Assembly: GCA_964521625.1 (NCBI GenBank) | Contig: CAZFSM010000002.1 | Location: 1-64,000, forward strand | DNA length: 64,000 nt | Direction: 5' to 3' | Origin: UBA1444 sp964521625 | GTDB lineage: Bacteria; Bacillota; Negativicutes; UBA1444 | Shown: in pieces, positions 16,366-24,238 of the stretch | Layout: every line of letters begins with the position of its first letter | How positions within the stretch are numbered: the stretch's first letter is position 1 | Program-made: the position numbers and the translations under genes | Notes under the pieces: generated by a model | The model's database searches: none | What the model was told of the DNA's origin: nothing | What the model saw: only the letters and a program-made list of their open reading frames with translations

Positions 16366-16478
16366 TAGGCGCGATTATTCTGTCTTGCTGGTTTTTTTGA
16401 TTTCGCTGCAGTAGAATATCTTTGTTGGCTCAGTGGCTTTATGATGCAATGGGCAAAAAGGTGTTTTAGGAGGATGTC

Positions 16479-16943
16479 ATGACTACTGCTTTGGATAAAG
16501 TGAAACGGGCTTTAGCGCCGTATCCGGATTTGCAGATTATTTTGTTTGATGAAAGCACTCATACTTCTGAGCTTGCCGCCGCTGCGGTCGGTGTCGAAGT
16601 GGCGCAGATCGCCAAAACGTTGATGTTTCTTGCCGACGGAAACCCGGTGTTGGTTGTTGCCTGCGGCGATCGCAAAATCAATACCAAGAAACTGGGTAAT
16701 GCATTGGGCGCCAAAAAAGTTCGCTTTGCCGATGCTGACAGTGTTTTGCGTTACACCGGATTTGCTCCGGGGGGCGTCTGCCCGTTCGGCTTGGATGATT
16801 CAATCACCATTTGTCTGGACCAGAGCCTATACGATTATGAAGTGGTTTATGCGGCGGCCGGGACGGCAAATTCGGCTTTGCCGATTGCGCCGGAACGCTT
16901 GCGAGAAATTTTGGCCGCCCGGGTTATCGAGGTATCCCAATAG
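16479..16943 (+). CDS. ybaK: YbaK/EbsC-family aminoacyl-tRNA deacylase
   Basis: A 154-residue YbaK/ProX domain: IAKTLMFLADGNPVLVVACGDRKINTKKL near residues 45-73 contains the conserved active-site lysine, and TGFAPGGVCPFG near 88-99 is the family loop. Such enzymes hydrolyse mischarged tRNA, typically Cys-tRNAPro or Ala-tRNAPro; which one cannot be told here. It has a TTAGGAGGA site and ends in a strong terminator just before the mraZ promoter. Confidence 0.9.
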   Translation: MTTALDKVKRALAPYPDLQIILFDESTHTSELAAAAVGVEVAQIAKTLMFLADGNPVLVVACGDRKINTKKLGNALGAKKVRFADADSVLRYTGFAPGGVCPFGLDDSITICLDQSLYDYEVVYAAAGTANSALPIAPERLREILAARVIEVSQ

Positions 16944-16974
16944 GACTTTAGTCCTGACTTTAAATATTTTTGCC

Positions 16975-17004
16975 AATCCTTCAATTTTTTGAAGGATTTT
17001 TTTT
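16975..17004 (+). terminator. Intrinsic terminator after the ybaK-like gene
   Basis: A perfect 10-bp stem (16975-16984 with 16989-16998) closes a TTTT loop and is followed by eight T residues. Its 3' arm supplies the TTGAAG used as the predicted -35 box of the mraZ promoter. Confidence 0.88.
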
Positions 17005-17017
17005 ATGTTTTTAGAAT
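16989..17017 (+). promoter_or_regulatory. Predicted promoter of the mraZ-rsmH-ftsL transcript
   Basis: TTGAAG (16989-16994) and TAGAAT (17012-17017) are 17 bases apart. The -35 box lies inside the terminator stem of the gene before it. Transcription would begin near 17024, just ahead of the GTGGT repeats. Confidence 0.6.
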
Positions 17018-17031
17018 AATAATAACGTAAA

Positions 17032-17058
17032 GTGGTTTGATGTGGTGTAATGTGGTGG
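17032..17058 (+). promoter_or_regulatory. Putative MraZ operator, three GTGGT direct repeats
   Basis: GTGGT occurs at 17032, 17042 and 17052, exactly 10 bases apart, directly upstream of mraZ. MraZ is known to bind short GTG-containing direct repeats with about one helical turn spacing upstream of its own gene. The array fits autoregulation of the dcw cluster; binding is inferred. Confidence 0.7.
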
Positions 17059-17086
17059 AAATAATTCGAGAAGGGGGTGGATAAAT

Positions 17087-17518
17087 GTGTTCATGGGGGA
17101 ATACCAACATACTCTTGATGGCAAAGGGCGACTAATTTTGCCGGCCAAGATTAGAGAAGGTCTAGGTGAAACATTTATTGCTACCCGCGGTCTTGATGAT
17201 TGTCTGTTCATTTATACCATGGAAGAATGGGCGGTTCTCGAAGGAAAACTGAAACAGTTGTCATTGGTAAAGCCCGAAGCGCGGGCTTTTTCCCGCTATA
17301 TTTTCTCAGGTGCGGCAGAACTGGAAGCCGATAAACAAGGTAGAGTACTGCTGCCGACAAACCTTCGCGAATATGCCAAACTGGAAAAAGACGTCGTAGT
17401 GATTGGTGTGGCCAGCCGGGTGGAAATCTGGAACAAAGAAGCCTGGCAAAACTATAATGAACGGATGGGGCCGACAGTGGAACAACTTTCCGAACAATTG
17501 ATTGATTTCGGTATTTGA
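17087..17518 (+). CDS. mraZ: Transcriptional regulator MraZ
   Basis: MraZ is a ring-forming DNA-binding protein with two AbrB-like (SpoVT) domains that controls the dcw cluster. Its start MFMGEYQHTLDGKGRLILPAK and the second repeat ELEADKQGRVLLPTNLREYA near residues 75-95 are classical. It has 143 residues. GTG 17087 is chosen because AAGGGGGTGG ends six bases before it and the family begins M-F-M-G-E-Y; ATG 17093 is an alternative. It is the first gene of the cell division cluster. Confidence 0.95.
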   Translation: MFMGEYQHTLDGKGRLILPAKIREGLGETFIATRGLDDCLFIYTMEEWAVLEGKLKQLSLVKPEARAFSRYIFSGAAELEADKQGRVLLPTNLREYAKLEKDVVVIGVASRVEIWNKEAWQNYNERMGPTVEQLSEQLIDFGI

Positions 17519-18492
17519 TGATGCATGAGGTTTTTCGACATGAGACTGTCTTGCTAACGGAAAGCGTTGACGGAATTGTAACCGATCCCGGTGGGATTTA
17601 TGTCGACTGTACTTTGGGCGGCGGCGGTCATTCCGCTGGGATTTTGGAACGCTTGAACCCTCAGGGAATGTTGATCGGGTTTGACAGGGATCCTGCTGCA
17701 CTGGTTGCGGCCACGAGCAAGCTTGTGCGTTTTTCTTCGCAAGTTCGGCTCGTGCCGGGGAATTTCGCCGAAATCGATATATTGTTGACACGACTTGGTG
17801 TTGAGCAGGTCAACGGGATTCTATTTGATTTAGGGGTATCTTCTCACCAACTGGACTTGCCCCAGCGCGGCTTTTCCTACATGAAGGACGGCCCGCTCGA
17901 TATGCGTATGGATCCTTCCCAACTGCTGACAGCGCAGCAAGTGGTCAATGAGTATTCGGAAGATGAATTGAATCGGGTTATCTTTGAATATGGCGAAGAG
18001 CGTTGGGCGCGCCGGATTGCCAAGTTTATCGTGGAAGCCCGGCGGATAAAACCGTTGCTAAATACTGCGGAACTGGTTGAAGTGATTGCAGCGGCGATTC
18101 CTGCTGCAGCCAGACGACAGGGTCCGCATCCGGCAAAACGGACATTTCAGGCGATTCGGATTGAAGTAAATGGGGAACTGCGTATTTTGGCCGGCGCTCT
18201 GCAAAATGCAATCGGACGACTGGCCCCTGGTGGCAGGATTGGTGTGATTTCGTTTCACTCTCTGGAAGACCGGATTGTAAAAAATGTCTTTGCCAGTATG
18301 TTGGGACGTTGTACTTGCCCGCCTAAAGCGCCTTTCTGTATTTGTCACCCACAGGCCGTACTGAAATTGTGTGGAAAGTCGCTGACTCCTTCTGTGGAAG
18401 AAATTGAAAATAATCCACGTTCCCGTAGCGCAAAATTAAGGATTGCCGAGAAAATTGGACAGGGAGGCCAGGGCTATGCCGCGAATTCATGA
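17518..18492 (+). CDS. rsmH: 16S rRNA (cytosine(1402)-N(4))-methyltransferase RsmH (MraW)
   Basis: RsmH methylates C1402 in the 16S rRNA decoding centre. HETVLLTESVDGI at the start, DCTLGGGGHSAGIL near residue 30, GILFDLGVSSHQLD near 101-114 and GGRIGVISFHSLEDRIVK near 238-255 are family marks. It has 324 residues, the normal length. ATG 17518 shares its A with the mraZ stop (TGATG); another ATG follows directly. Position after mraZ is universal. Confidence 0.96.
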   Translation: MMHEVFRHETVLLTESVDGIVTDPGGIYVDCTLGGGGHSAGILERLNPQGMLIGFDRDPAALVAATSKLVRFSSQVRLVPGNFAEIDILLTRLGVEQVNGILFDLGVSSHQLDLPQRGFSYMKDGPLDMRMDPSQLLTAQQVVNEYSEDELNRVIFEYGEERWARRIAKFIVEARRIKPLLNTAELVEVIAAAIPAAARRQGPHPAKRTFQAIRIEVNGELRILAGALQNAIGRLAPGGRIGVISFHSLEDRIVKNVFASMLGRCTCPPKAPFCICHPQAVLKLCGKSLTPSVEEIENNPRSRSAKLRIAEKIGQGGQGYAANS

Positions 18493-18925
18493 ACGAAGAG
18501 CGTCCTTATTGCCGGAGAAAACAGAACGATGCTCGTTAGCGAAACCGCGTAGATGTTTGCGCACGGAGTGTGTGGTGTCTGCGGTTGTCGTTGGTTTGTT
18601 GGCAATGTTCGTGACCTGGGGCAGCTCGTCAATCGTCAAGGCCGGATATGAATTGGTCCAGGCCAGAGCTTGTCTGACCCAGGTGGAAAAACAGAATGAA
18701 CTGCTACGATTGGAAATGGCCCGGTTGAAATCGCCGCAACGGATTCAGGAGATTGCGACAACACAATTGGGTATGATTAAGCCGCAGGCAGTCTACATAG
18801 TGGCGAAGGAAACCAAGGTTGCCAAGACTAGCAAGCCGGCTAAAGAAAATTCGAGCGAAATAGTGGCAGCCCGTAGCTCGATTTTGTTTGGCAATGCCCG
18901 GGCAGAAGCGCATAATGCCAGGTAA
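18476..18925 (+). CDS. ftsL: Cell division protein FtsL (septum formation initiator type)
   Basis: A small bitopic membrane protein of 149 residues: a basic cytoplasmic N-terminus, one hydrophobic segment near residues 34-53, then a heptad-rich periplasmic coiled coil with LVQARACLTQVEKQNELLRLEMARLKSP. It ends with a lysine- and alanine-rich tail. FtsL forms the FtsQLB-type complex that activates septal peptidoglycan synthesis. The ATG follows CAGGGAGG and overlaps rsmH. Identity rests mainly on architecture and position, since FtsL sequences vary. Unusually no ftsI follows. Confidence 0.85.
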   Translation: MPRIHERRASLLPEKTERCSLAKPRRCLRTECVVSAVVVGLLAMFVTWGSSSIVKAGYELVQARACLTQVEKQNELLRLEMARLKSPQRIQEIATTQLGMIKPQAVYIVAKETKVAKTSKPAKENSSEIVAARSSILFGNARAEAHNAR

Positions 18926-18926
18926 T

Positions 18927-18959
18927 ACAAAGAAGCAGGTGCGTAGCCTGCTTCTTTGT
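18927..18959 (+). repeat. Perfect 13-bp inverted repeat between ftsL and murE, possible weak terminator
   Basis: ACAAAGAAGCAGG (18927-18939) is perfectly complementary to CCTGCTTCTTTGT (18947-18959) around a 7-base loop, two bases after the ftsL stop. It lacks a clear T run after the stem, so termination would be inefficient. It marks the place where ftsI/spoVD normally lies. Confidence 0.7.
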
Positions 18960-18988
18960 TTGGCGACTTTAGCAAAAAGTGATAAAAT
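18960..18988 (+). promoter_or_regulatory. Possible promoter of the murE operon
   Basis: TTGGCG (18960-18965) and TAAAAT (18983-18988) are 17 bases apart, downstream of the inverted repeat and 35 bases before murE. The -35 box is weak. Confidence 0.45.
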
Positions 18989-19022
18989 AATTGCCATGGA
19001 ATGATTAGGCAGGGAGGTTCCC

Positions 19023-20516
19023 ATGAACACGACACTGAATGATATTGCGGCAAAACTGCCCCAGTTGGCATGGCAAACTCCGCAAACTGATAATCCGTTG
19101 ATTTTGACCCTGGCCCACGACTCGCGCAAGGTGGAGCCAGGGACTCTGTTTGTTTGCATTCCGGGCGCCACTGTAGATGGTCATAATTTTGCCGGTGAGG
19201 CAATTCGCAAAGGCGCTGTCGCGATTTTGGCCGAACATCCGATAGCGGATACGGGTTCGGTTCCGGTTTTGTTGGCGCCGGACGTGAAAAAGGCATTGGA
19301 AACGATTTCCCCCTGGTTTTTTGGCGACCCTGCCAAACGGTTGCGGATGATTGGTGTGACCGGAACCAATGGCAAGACGACCACAACCCATATCATCAGG
19401 GATGTGTTCAACCGGGCCGGTCGTCCCTGCGGCGTGATCGGCACATTGCACACGCTGATCGGCGACCGTGTGATTCCAGTGAAAAATACGACTCCGGATG
19501 TGCTTGACTTACAGGCTTCGCTAGCGGAGATGGTGTCTGGCGGCATGACGACTGTCGCAATGGAAGTTTCGTCCCATGCTCTGGCTTTGGGCCGCGTGGC
19601 GGGCTGTGAATTTGACGCCGCGGTTTTCACCAACATGACCCAGGATCACCTTGATTTTCATGGTGATTTAAACTCATACCGGGACGCCAAGGCGAAGCTG
19701 TTCCGCCAACTCGATGTTGCTGATGCCGTAAAGCCTGGTAAAACAGCGATTGTAAATATGGATGATCCGGTTGGCCGGTTTATGCTGGAGCAGACCAAAG
19801 CGCGGGCAATCACTTACGGCATCGAACAGGACGCCGAGCTGCGGGCGGTGGATGTAAGTATTCGTCCTGAAGGCTGTCAGTTCCGGATTGTTGGTGCAAT
19901 GGAGGATTTTTTGATTCAGTCCCGCCTGACCGGCTTGTTCAACGTCTATAATCTGTTGGCGGCTGCCAGTGTGGCTTATGCCGAAGGGATTGGCGCCAAT
20001 GAGATCAAAGCGGCGCTGGAGACGTTTTCGCATGTGCCGGGCCGCTTCGAGCGTGTCGATATTGGAAAACCGTTCAGCGTAATTGTCGATTATGCCCATA
20101 CCCCGGACGGTTTGGAAAATGTGCTGCGTACGGCAAAACAGTTTGTCAGCGGCCGCCTGATCGCGGTATTTGGCTGCGGCGGTGATCGCGACCGGACCAA
20201 GCGCCCAATTATGGGTGCTCTGGCTGCCCGCTACGCCGATAAGGTTATCGTGACTTCGGATAATCCCCGCTCGGAAGAACCGGAATTTATTATTGGCCAG
20301 ATTATGGCTGGCATCGATACTGTCGAGGCGCAAAGCCGCACGGAAAGAATCACTGACCGCAGGCAGGCAATTCACAGGGCTTTGGAGATGGCTGGACTGG
20401 GCGACGTTATTCTGGTGGCCGGCAAAGGGCATGAAACCTATCAGATTCTGGCTGATCGGACGATTCATTTTGATGACCGGGAAGTTGTGCGGGAATGGGC
20501 CGGAGGTGGACAATGA
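19023..20516 (+). CDS. murE: UDP-MurNAc-L-Ala-D-Glu:meso-diaminopimelate ligase MurE
   Basis: MurE adds the third stem-peptide residue. The Mur ligase P-loop GVTGTNGKTTTTH lies near residue 113, and SDNPRSEEP near residues 412-420 is the DNPR motif of meso-diaminopimelate-specific enzymes rather than lysine-adding ones, as expected in a diderm-type Negativicute. It has 497 residues and a CAGGGAGG site. In most Firmicutes it follows spoVD or ftsI; here it follows ftsL directly. Confidence 0.96.
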   Translation: MNTTLNDIAAKLPQLAWQTPQTDNPLILTLAHDSRKVEPGTLFVCIPGATVDGHNFAGEAIRKGAVAILAEHPIADTGSVPVLLAPDVKKALETISPWFFGDPAKRLRMIGVTGTNGKTTTTHIIRDVFNRAGRPCGVIGTLHTLIGDRVIPVKNTTPDVLDLQASLAEMVSGGMTTVAMEVSSHALALGRVAGCEFDAAVFTNMTQDHLDFHGDLNSYRDAKAKLFRQLDVADAVKPGKTAIVNMDDPVGRFMLEQTKARAITYGIEQDAELRAVDVSIRPEGCQFRIVGAMEDFLIQSRLTGLFNVYNLLAAASVAYAEGIGANEIKAALETFSHVPGRFERVDIGKPFSVIVDYAHTPDGLENVLRTAKQFVSGRLIAVFGCGGDRDRTKRPIMGALAARYADKVIVTSDNPRSEEPEFIIGQIMAGIDTVEAQSRTERITDRRQAIHRALEMAGLGDVILVAGKGHETYQILADRTIHFDDREVVREWAGGGQ

Positions 20517-21886
20517 CAGCACGGTTTACACTAGCGGAAGTGCTGGCGGCAACGCACGGCGCCTGTGTTGCCCAGGATGCTGGCCAACAGTTTGACGGGA
20601 TTTGCACCGACACCCGGGCGCTGACGCCGGGAGTATTATATATTGCTTTGTCCGGTGAGCGGTTCGACGGACATGATTATGTGCAGGAAGCAATCCGCAA
20701 GGGGGCGGCGGGAGTTGTCATATCACGTCCGCTGACCTGCGCAACGGCGGCGGTTGTATTGGTTGCTGATACGCGTATTGCCTTGCAAGACCTAGCCCGG
20801 TTTCATCGTTGCCGGTTTCAGTTGCCGCTGATTGCGGTGACCGGCTCCAACGGCAAGACCTCTACCAAAGATATGATTGCCGCTGTCCTGTCAACGAAGC
20901 TGAACGTTTTGCGGACTGAAGCGAATTTTAATAATGAAATTGGTCTTTCGCAGACTTTATTGCGAATGGACGACACGCATGAAGCGGTTGTCGTTGAAAT
21001 GGGTATGCGGGGCCGCGGCGAAATAGCTGAACTGACCTCGATTGCATTGCCGACGATCGGTGTGGTGACCAATGTGGGCGAGACTCATCTGGAGCGACTG
21101 GGTACAGTCGAAAACATTGCCGCTGCCAAGGCCGAACTGATTGAAGCGTTGCCGGCCAGCGGGTTTGCTATACTGAATGCAGACGATCATTTTGTTCAGG
21201 CAATGCAGCAGAAAACAGCGGCGCAGATTTGCACTTTTGCGGTGGACGCGGCGGCCGATATTCTGGCAACCGATATTGTCCAGACTATCCAGGGCGTATC
21301 TTTTGAATGCCGGGATGGGAAGAATCGGTTCCCGGTATTTATTCCCCTGCCAGGCAGACATACCGTGTATAATGCACTGGCGGCGATTGCCGTCGGTCGT
21401 TTATTGGGAGTGGAATTGGCGCAGATAGCCGCCGGGCTGGCTGATTACCAACCGGGCAAGATGAGGCTGAATATTCGCCAGCAGGCGGAGATTACTTTAA
21501 TCGATGATACGTATAACGCGAGCCCGTTGTCGATGGCGGCGGCGGTGAATGTTCTCGGCGAGATCGCCCAAGGCCGTAAAATAGCTGTCATCGGCGACAT
21601 GCTGGAACTGGGGGAGGCAGCCCGTCAGGCGCATGAACGTGTAGGGAAACAGCTAGCTGATGTCGGTGTAGCGATCGTATTGACGGTCGGTGAAATGGCC
21701 GGTTATGCCGCGGCAGCGGCGACCTTGCACGGTGTGGCGGACGTAGTTGCTTGCAGGGATCACCAACAGGCGGTCAGCGAATTGCAAAAGCGGCTGTTGC
21801 CGGGTGACACGCTGCTGGTCAAAGGATCGCGGGGCATGCAGATGGAAAAGGTGTTAACTGTTTTTGCACCAGTGTCGGAGGGGTAA
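20513..21886 (+). CDS. murF: UDP-MurNAc-tripeptide:D-Ala-D-Ala ligase MurF
   Basis: MurF adds the D-Ala-D-Ala dipeptide to the UDP-MurNAc-tripeptide. The P-loop VTGSNGKTSTKD near residue 106-117, NEIGLSQTLL, VVEMGMRGRGEI and the C-terminal DDTYNASPLSM are family marks. ATG 20513 overlaps the murE stop (ATGA) and follows GGAGGTGG, giving the usual 457 residues. It uses the dipeptide made by the Ddl half of the MurC-Ddl fusion five genes on. Confidence 0.95.
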   Translation: MTARFTLAEVLAATHGACVAQDAGQQFDGICTDTRALTPGVLYIALSGERFDGHDYVQEAIRKGAAGVVISRPLTCATAAVVLVADTRIALQDLARFHRCRFQLPLIAVTGSNGKTSTKDMIAAVLSTKLNVLRTEANFNNEIGLSQTLLRMDDTHEAVVVEMGMRGRGEIAELTSIALPTIGVVTNVGETHLERLGTVENIAAAKAELIEALPASGFAILNADDHFVQAMQQKTAAQICTFAVDAAADILATDIVQTIQGVSFECRDGKNRFPVFIPLPGRHTVYNALAAIAVGRLLGVELAQIAAGLADYQPGKMRLNIRQQAEITLIDDTYNASPLSMAAAVNVLGEIAQGRKIAVIGDMLELGEAARQAHERVGKQLADVGVAIVLTVGEMAGYAAAAATLHGVADVVACRDHQQAVSELQKRLLPGDTLLVKGSRGMQMEKVLTVFAPVSEG

Positions 21887-21892
21887 GGGTTC

Positions 21893-22870
21893 GTGGAAGC
21901 TATATTTTTTGGGTTGGCCTGTTCATTCGGCGTAGTAGTTTTGCTTGGTCCGCTGGCGATTCCGCTGCTCAGGCGGCTGAAGTTCGGTCAGGTGGTCCGG
22001 GAGGACGGGCCGGCGGCGCATAAAGCGAAAACCGGCACACCGACGATGGGCGGACTGATGATGCTGGCAGGGATTGCGGCGGCAGTACTGGTTGTCTACC
22101 GCGATTCGCCGCAAGCCTGGCTGATGCTGTTCGTTACCTTGTTTTGCGGTGGACTGGGTTTTATCGATGACTATATCAAGGTCGTATTGAAACGAAATCT
22201 GGGCCTGAAGGCTAAACAGAAGCTGCTGGGGCAGATTGTGATCGCTTTGCTGTTTTCCTGGCTGGTCACGCAAAATATGGGGCGGGGAACGCAGATCTGG
22301 ATCCCCGGTCTGGATCAACTTTTGGACATTGGTTTTCTGTTTCATGTCCTGGTGTTCTTTATCATTGTCGGCACGACGAATGCGGTCAATCTGACCGATG
22401 GACTGGATGGACTGGCGGCGGGAACTTCAGTCGCCGCATGTGGGATTTATACTGGCATCGCCTATTATTTGGGGCAATTTGCCGTAGCCGGATTTTTTGC
22501 GGCAGTTACCGGCGCTTCACTCGGGTTTCTCGTCTATAACCGTCATCCGGCCAAAATTTTCATGGGTGATACGGGGTCGCTGGCTCTGGGCGGCGCACTG
22601 GCAGCAGGCGCGGTACTAACTCGGACCGAATTGGTTTTGCCGTTGATTGGCGCGATTTTTGTCGCCGAAGCATTGTCGGTGATTATCCAGGTTATTTCTT
22701 TCAAATCTACCGGGCGGCGCGTGTTTCGCATGAGTCCATTGCATCATCATTTTGAACTGGGCGGTTGGTCTGAAACCAAGGTGGTTGGCGTATTTTGGCT
22801 GATTGGACTGGTTTGTGGGCTGCTGGGATTATGGGTTGTACTATCTTCAACGGTTGGAGGGCTAAAATAA
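21893..22870 (+). CDS. mraY: Phospho-MurNAc-pentapeptide transferase MraY
   Basis: MraY makes lipid I from UDP-MurNAc-pentapeptide and undecaprenyl phosphate at the membrane. It has about ten hydrophobic segments in 325 residues, the Mg-binding GLGFIDDYIKV near residue 90, NLTDGLDGLAAG near 168-179 and MSPLHHHFELGGWSE near the end. The start is GTG 21893 with GGAGGGG upstream, six bases after murF. Confidence 0.96.
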   Translation: MEAIFFGLACSFGVVVLLGPLAIPLLRRLKFGQVVREDGPAAHKAKTGTPTMGGLMMLAGIAAAVLVVYRDSPQAWLMLFVTLFCGGLGFIDDYIKVVLKRNLGLKAKQKLLGQIVIALLFSWLVTQNMGRGTQIWIPGLDQLLDIGFLFHVLVFFIIVGTTNAVNLTDGLDGLAAGTSVAACGIYTGIAYYLGQFAVAGFFAAVTGASLGFLVYNRHPAKIFMGDTGSLALGGALAAGAVLTRTELVLPLIGAIFVAEALSVIIQVISFKSTGRRVFRMSPLHHHFELGGWSETKVVGVFWLIGLVCGLLGLWVVLSSTVGGLK

Positions 22871-24238
22871 ATGGATCTGTCAGGAAAAAATGTTTTGGTT
22901 TTTGGCGCCGGCGTGAGCGGATTTTCCGCTGCAACGACATTGTTGGGGCAAAAGGCGCTGGTGACGTTGGCTGATGGTAAGCAGCGCGGCGAACTCAAAC
23001 ATGCCGAGGGGCTGGACGAACTGATCGGCAAGGTGGACCTGGCGTTGGGGCTACAGGATGAATCGCTGCTTGCGGGCAAAGACTTGCTGATTCTATCGCC
23101 TGGCATATCAATCAACCATGCTTTGCCGCAAGCGGCGTTACGCCGGCAGATTCCCGTCTGGGGTGAAGTTGAACTGGCGGGACGGTTGTGCAAAGCGCCC
23201 ATTGTGGCAGTCACCGGTACCAATGGCAAAACGACGACGACGACGCTACTCGGTGAAATGATGAAAATGAAGTATAGTGAAGTGGTAATTGGCGGCAACA
23301 TCGGTGTTGGCTTAGCGCAGGAAGTAAGCCAGGCCAGCTCTCATGGCTATGTCGTCGCGGAAATTTCCAGCTTTCAATTGGAAGCGGCCGGCACTTTTCA
23401 GCCGCATATTGCAGTGATTCTCAACCTGACTCCCGATCATATTGATCGGCATGGTTCGTTTGCCGGATACGGCGCTGTAAAGGAACAGATTTTTGCCAAT
23501 CAGCTGCCACAGAATTTTCTGGTATTAAATCTGGATGATGAAAATGTTAAGGATATGGCGAATCGTTGCCGTTCACAGGTCTTTTTCTTCAGTCGCCGCA
23601 CGGAACTGGAGTCAGGGGCCTTTGTGTCAGATGGCAGTATTTGTTTGCGTTGGCAAGGAAAAACCACGTTGGTGTGCCGGGTGGACGAAATGAAACTGTT
23701 TGGCGGCCATAACGTGGAAAATGCGCTGGCTGCCTGTGCGGCTGCTTATCTGGCTGGCGTAGAGCCGCAGCAGATGGCAAAGGTACTGCGGGAATTTACC
23801 GGTGTGGAGCATCGGATTGAGCCGGTGGCAACATTGGACGGAGTTCATTGGTTCAATGACTCCAAGGCGACCAATCCCGAATCATCGATCAAAGCGCTGG
23901 AGGCTTTTGCCGGACAGGTCATTTTGATTGCCGGCGGGCGCGATAAAAATACCGATTTGAGCGAATTCGCCAGTCTGATTAAAACCAAGGTAGACTTGTT
24001 GATTTTGATCGGTGAGGCGGCGGAGCGATTTGAAACAGCTGCGCGTAGCGCAGGGGTTGAAAAGGTCGTGCGCTCCGCTTCCCTGGCCGAGGCTGTCGAA
24101 ACTGCCCGCCAATTGGCGAAACCGCCGCAAGTGGTTTTGTTGTCGCCAGCTTGCGCCAGTTATGATATGTTTGACAACTATGAACAACGCGGCGAGATAT
24201 TCAAGCAATTAGTGCGGCAAGGCGCCAGTCGCGAATGA
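22871..24238 (+). CDS. murD: UDP-MurNAc-L-alanine:D-glutamate ligase MurD
   Basis: MurD adds D-glutamate to UDP-MurNAc-L-Ala. The FGAGVSG nucleotide loop at the N-terminus, the P-loop AVTGTNGKTTTTTLL near residue 113-127, and LNLTPDHIDRHGS near 189 are typical; the length of 455 residues is normal. It follows mraY without a gap, with TTGGAGGG upstream. Its stop overlaps murG, leaving no room for the ftsW/spoVE gene that usually sits here. Confidence 0.96.
   Translation: MDLSGKNVLVFGAGVSGFSAATTLLGQKALVTLADGKQRGELKHAEGLDELIGKVDLALGLQDESLLAGKDLLILSPGISINHALPQAALRRQIPVWGEVELAGRLCKAPIVAVTGTNGKTTTTTLLGEMMKMKYSEVVIGGNIGVGLAQEVSQASSHGYVVAEISSFQLEAAGTFQPHIAVILNLTPDHIDRHGSFAGYGAVKEQIFANQLPQNFLVLNLDDENVKDMANRCRSQVFFFSRRTELESGAFVSDGSICLRWQGKTTLVCRVDEMKLFGGHNVENALAACAAAYLAGVEPQQMAKVLREFTGVEHRIEPVATLDGVHWFNDSKATNPESSIKALEAFAGQVILIAGGRDKNTDLSEFASLIKTKVDLLILIGEAAERFETAARSAGVEKVVRSASLAEAVETARQLAKPPQVVLLSPACASYDMFDNYEQRGEIFKQLVRQGASRE

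Noticed and set aside
18926..19022. Remnant of ftsI/spoVD between ftsL and murE
   Set aside because: Only 97 bases remain, holding an inverted repeat, a possible promoter and the murE ribosome binding site; no translated frame resembles a penicillin-binding protein.
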